Shown here one piece after another: positions 62,563 through 64,000 of a stretch of DNA of 64,000 nucleotides (the stretch's first letter is position 1; each line of letters opens with the position of its first letter). Source of the stretch: JANXQG01 sp963804375 (GTDB taxonomy: Bacteria; Planctomycetota; Planctomycetia; Pirellulales; Thermoguttaceae); contig CAWDQE010000018.1 in NCBI GenBank assembly GCA_963804375.1, positions 372,001 to 436,000 of the forward strand. Direction: 5' to 3'. The notes below the pieces were generated by a model. The model was given only the letters and a program-made list of their open reading frames with translations, was not told the DNA's origin and ran no database searches. A program made the position numbers and the translations under genes.

Positions 62563-63126
62563 TTACCTCTTGCCGGCAATTCCCAACTCGGCGGCGTGGG
62601 GCTTCAAGGCATCGATCACAAACTGAACGTGCTGGTCGAAGTCCACGCCCAGCAGTTCGACGCTGCTGCGGATGATCTCGCGATCCACCTTGGCCGCAAA
62701 TGCCTTGTCCTTGAGCTTCTTTTTCACGCTCTTGGCTTCCAAGGAGGCGATCCCGTCGGGCCGAACCAGGCAGCAGGCGATGACAAAGCCCGTCAACTCG
62801 TCGCAGGCCAGCAGGCACTTGTCCATAATCGTCTTCGGCGGTAGGCCCCAGGCCGTCTGGTGGAACGACACGGCCCAGGCGATTTCCTCTTCGCCCTGCT
62901 CCCGCAGCCAGTCGACGATCCGCCGGGGATGGTCTGCGGGCCACTGGTCGTAGTCGGCGTCGTGAAGCAGGCCGGTGATGCCCCACATTTCCTCATCGCC
63001 GCTCCCGCCGTACTTCGCTGCCGCCGCCCGCATCACAATTTCCACCGATCGGGCATGGCCCAGCAGCGAGGGGTTACTGGTCCAGGCATGGAGTTGCGCA
63101 AAGGCTTGGTCACGAGTAAGGGGCAT
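62563..63126 (-). CDS. HD-domain protein (predicted phosphohydrolase)
   Basis: A 187-residue protein of the HD superfamily. Metal ligands are likely H24 (GHAR), the HD pair H55/D56 (GLLHDADYDQWP) and later acidic residues around ACDELTG. Members hydrolyse nucleotides or related phosphate esters; the substrate of this subgroup is unknown. ATG 63126 is chosen because the conserved MPLTRDQAFAQLHAW starts there. An upstream frame of 19 codons is ignored. It is the last gene of a minus-strand trio with the two genes to its right. Confidence 0.85.
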   Translation of the reverse strand: MPLTRDQAFAQLHAWTSNPSLLGHARSVEIVMRAAAAKYGGSGDEEMWGITGLLHDADYDQWPADHPRRIVDWLREQGEEEIAWAVSFHQTAWGLPPKTIMDKCLLACDELTGFVIACCLVRPDGIASLEAKSVKKKLKDKAFAAKVDREIIRSSVELLGVDFDQHVQFVIDALKPHAAELGIAGKR

Positions 63127-63152
63127 GGCGTTGGTTTCTGGCAAACCACTCC

Positions 63153-63668
63153 TCAGGATTCTCTCTTCTTCACTCGCTTCCAATCGTACTTCGTCGTGCC
63201 GTCCTTGTCGAGCAGGAGCAGGCGGTCCTCGGTCAGTTCCAATATCGGTTCATCCACGTGGTCTCCCATCGTGCTGAGGATCAACTTGACGCGGGTTTCC
63301 GGCTCGCCGCTGACGGTCCGCTTCTTGAGGCGGCCGTTTTCGACCGACCATACCATATTGAACTTCAAGCGGGCAGCCGACAAAGCAGCCCGCCAACCGC
63401 TCAGTTCAACGATCATCGTGCCCGTGCCGTCTGTGTCGAGCGTCATCGTCCGCTTGCCCTGGTAGTCATCCTGCCAGGTGCCGAGCACCAGGCTGCGATA
63501 GCGGGCATCCGCATCCAGGGGCAGAGACTGGGCGATCTGCGGGGCAAGCTCTTGCGAGACCGATTGGTAGAGGACAAGACCCGCCAAGTCGCCAATCAGA
63601 GCCACCATGACCACAACCCGGAACCAGCGGCGGCGAGGGGACTTATTTGGTAGTTTCGAACCAGCCAT
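63153..63668 (-). CDS. Membrane-anchored protein with beta-barrel-like domain
   Basis: A 171-residue protein. A basic N-terminus (PNKSPRRRW) precedes one membrane segment (VVVMVALIGDLAGLVLYQSV, about 19-38). The rest is beta-rich, with LGTWQDDYQGKRTMTLDTDG and GTTKYDWKRVKKRES, resembling small lipocalin-like domains, though no family is certain. ATG 63668 overlaps the end of the upstream gene by 26 bases. It lies 26 bases before the HD-domain gene. Confidence 0.6.
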   Translation of the reverse strand: MAGSKLPNKSPRRRWFRVVVMVALIGDLAGLVLYQSVSQELAPQIAQSLPLDADARYRSLVLGTWQDDYQGKRTMTLDTDGTGTMIVELSGWRAALSAARLKFNMVWSVENGRLKKRTVSGEPETRVKLILSTMGDHVDEPILELTEDRLLLLDKDGTTKYDWKRVKKRES

Positions 63669-63996
63669 TCTTTTCCACATAACTTGCGACCACGGTGCCG
63701 TCCTTGTTGGCAAACAGAAGGGTTGGGTTTCCATTCAAGAGGCCAAGGAAGATGCGGTTCTTGCCGTTGCTGTCCTTGATGGTAAGGTTGGAAGCGTCCT
63801 TTTTGCCCGTGAGGCCCCCAACTTTGTTGCCTGCCTCGTCGATCAACTGGACCTGTCGGGCCTCTACCGTCGTAAACTTGCCGCTGGTTCCCGCGATCAA
63901 TTCGGGGATCTTCTCCGCGGCCCCCACGACCCAAGGCGACAGAGCCAAGAGAACGCCCGCAAAAAGGACCTTGTTCAGTCGTTCCAGCTTCTTCAA
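63643..63996 (-). CDS. Small exported protein, start at window edge
   Basis: A 117-residue protein with a signal peptide (KKLERLNKVLFAGVLLALSP to VGAAEK) and a beta-rich mature part (ARQVQLIDEAGNKVGGLTG, NGKNRIFLGLLNGNPTLLF). The start as seen is a TTG at 63996, four bases from the window end, so a start further upstream outside the window is possible. No family recognised. It overlaps the next gene by 26 bases and heads a minus-strand trio. Confidence 0.6.
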   Translation of the reverse strand: MKKLERLNKVLFAGVLLALSPWVVGAAEKIPELIAGTSGKFTTVEARQVQLIDEAGNKVGGLTGKKDASNLTIKDSNGKNRIFLGLLNGNPTLLFANKDGTVVASYVEKNGWFETTK

Positions 63997-64000
63997 TCTC

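Noticed and set aside
1..64000. CRISPR array, prophage or integrated plasmid
   Set aside because: No regularly spaced repeat set, no cas, phage structural, integrase or replication gene was seen. The repeats are dispersed palindromes.

Overview
The window looks like a chromosome segment of a planctomycete, most likely of the Pirellulales type. This is inferred from gene content: Tat-exported Gfo/Idh/MocA oxidoreductases, secreted PQQ-type beta-propellers, alkaline-phosphatase/sulfatase superfamily enzymes, many secreted glycoside hydrolases, high GC and numerous short dispersed palindromes. No rRNA is present. The only RNA gene I can support is a tRNA-Cys.

Layout. 1-0.8 kb: istB, the 3' part of an IS21-type element. 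1-6.4 kb: an RNA-repair operon hen1 - HEAT-like gene - pnkp. 6.5-8 kb (minus): an isocitrate-lyase-superfamily enzyme coupled to a PaiB-like flavin protein. 8.3-13.5 kb (minus): an operon of three alkaline-phosphatase-superfamily proteins. 13.5-15.2 kb: mostly non-coding, with a perfect sigma-70 promoter and a perfect palindrome. 15.2-38.6 kb: an accessory polysaccharide/ester degradation region with a glycoside-hydrolase/transglutaminase fusion, a three-domain esterase, two PQQ propellers, an alpha/beta hydrolase, two Gfo/Idh/MocA proteins, GH81 and two clan-A hydrolases. 38.7-45.1 kb (minus): a secreted tyrosine-type phosphatase and a first kdp operon. 45.5-50.3 kb (minus): two glycosyltransferases and a glycogen-debranching-type enzyme. 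50.6-61 kb (plus): a Na+/H+ antiporter-type permease, tiny membrane proteins, HPr, a sigma-54-type regulator (minus) and a second kdp operon. 61.4-64 kb: a DksA/TraR zinc-finger protein, small membrane proteins and an HD-domain protein.

How it may work together. Perfect matches to the sigma-54 consensus precede the first kdp operon and the glycosyltransferase/debranching operon, and a weaker match precedes the second kdp operon. Between them lie an HPr lacking the Ser46 site and an AAA+ regulator with degenerate GAFTGA, Walker B and arginine-finger positions. I infer one osmotic or energy-stress regulon covering K+ import, Na+/H+ exchange and storage-glucan metabolism. The two kdp operons are not recent duplicates: their KdpA selectivity filters differ, and each carries an extra about 30-residue membrane protein ahead of kdpF.

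Data quality. Eight genes carry a single-base frameshift that is best explained by one missing base, usually in a short C or G run. That pattern suggests assembly errors. The kdpB1 frameshift differs and involves a tandem 10-bp duplication.
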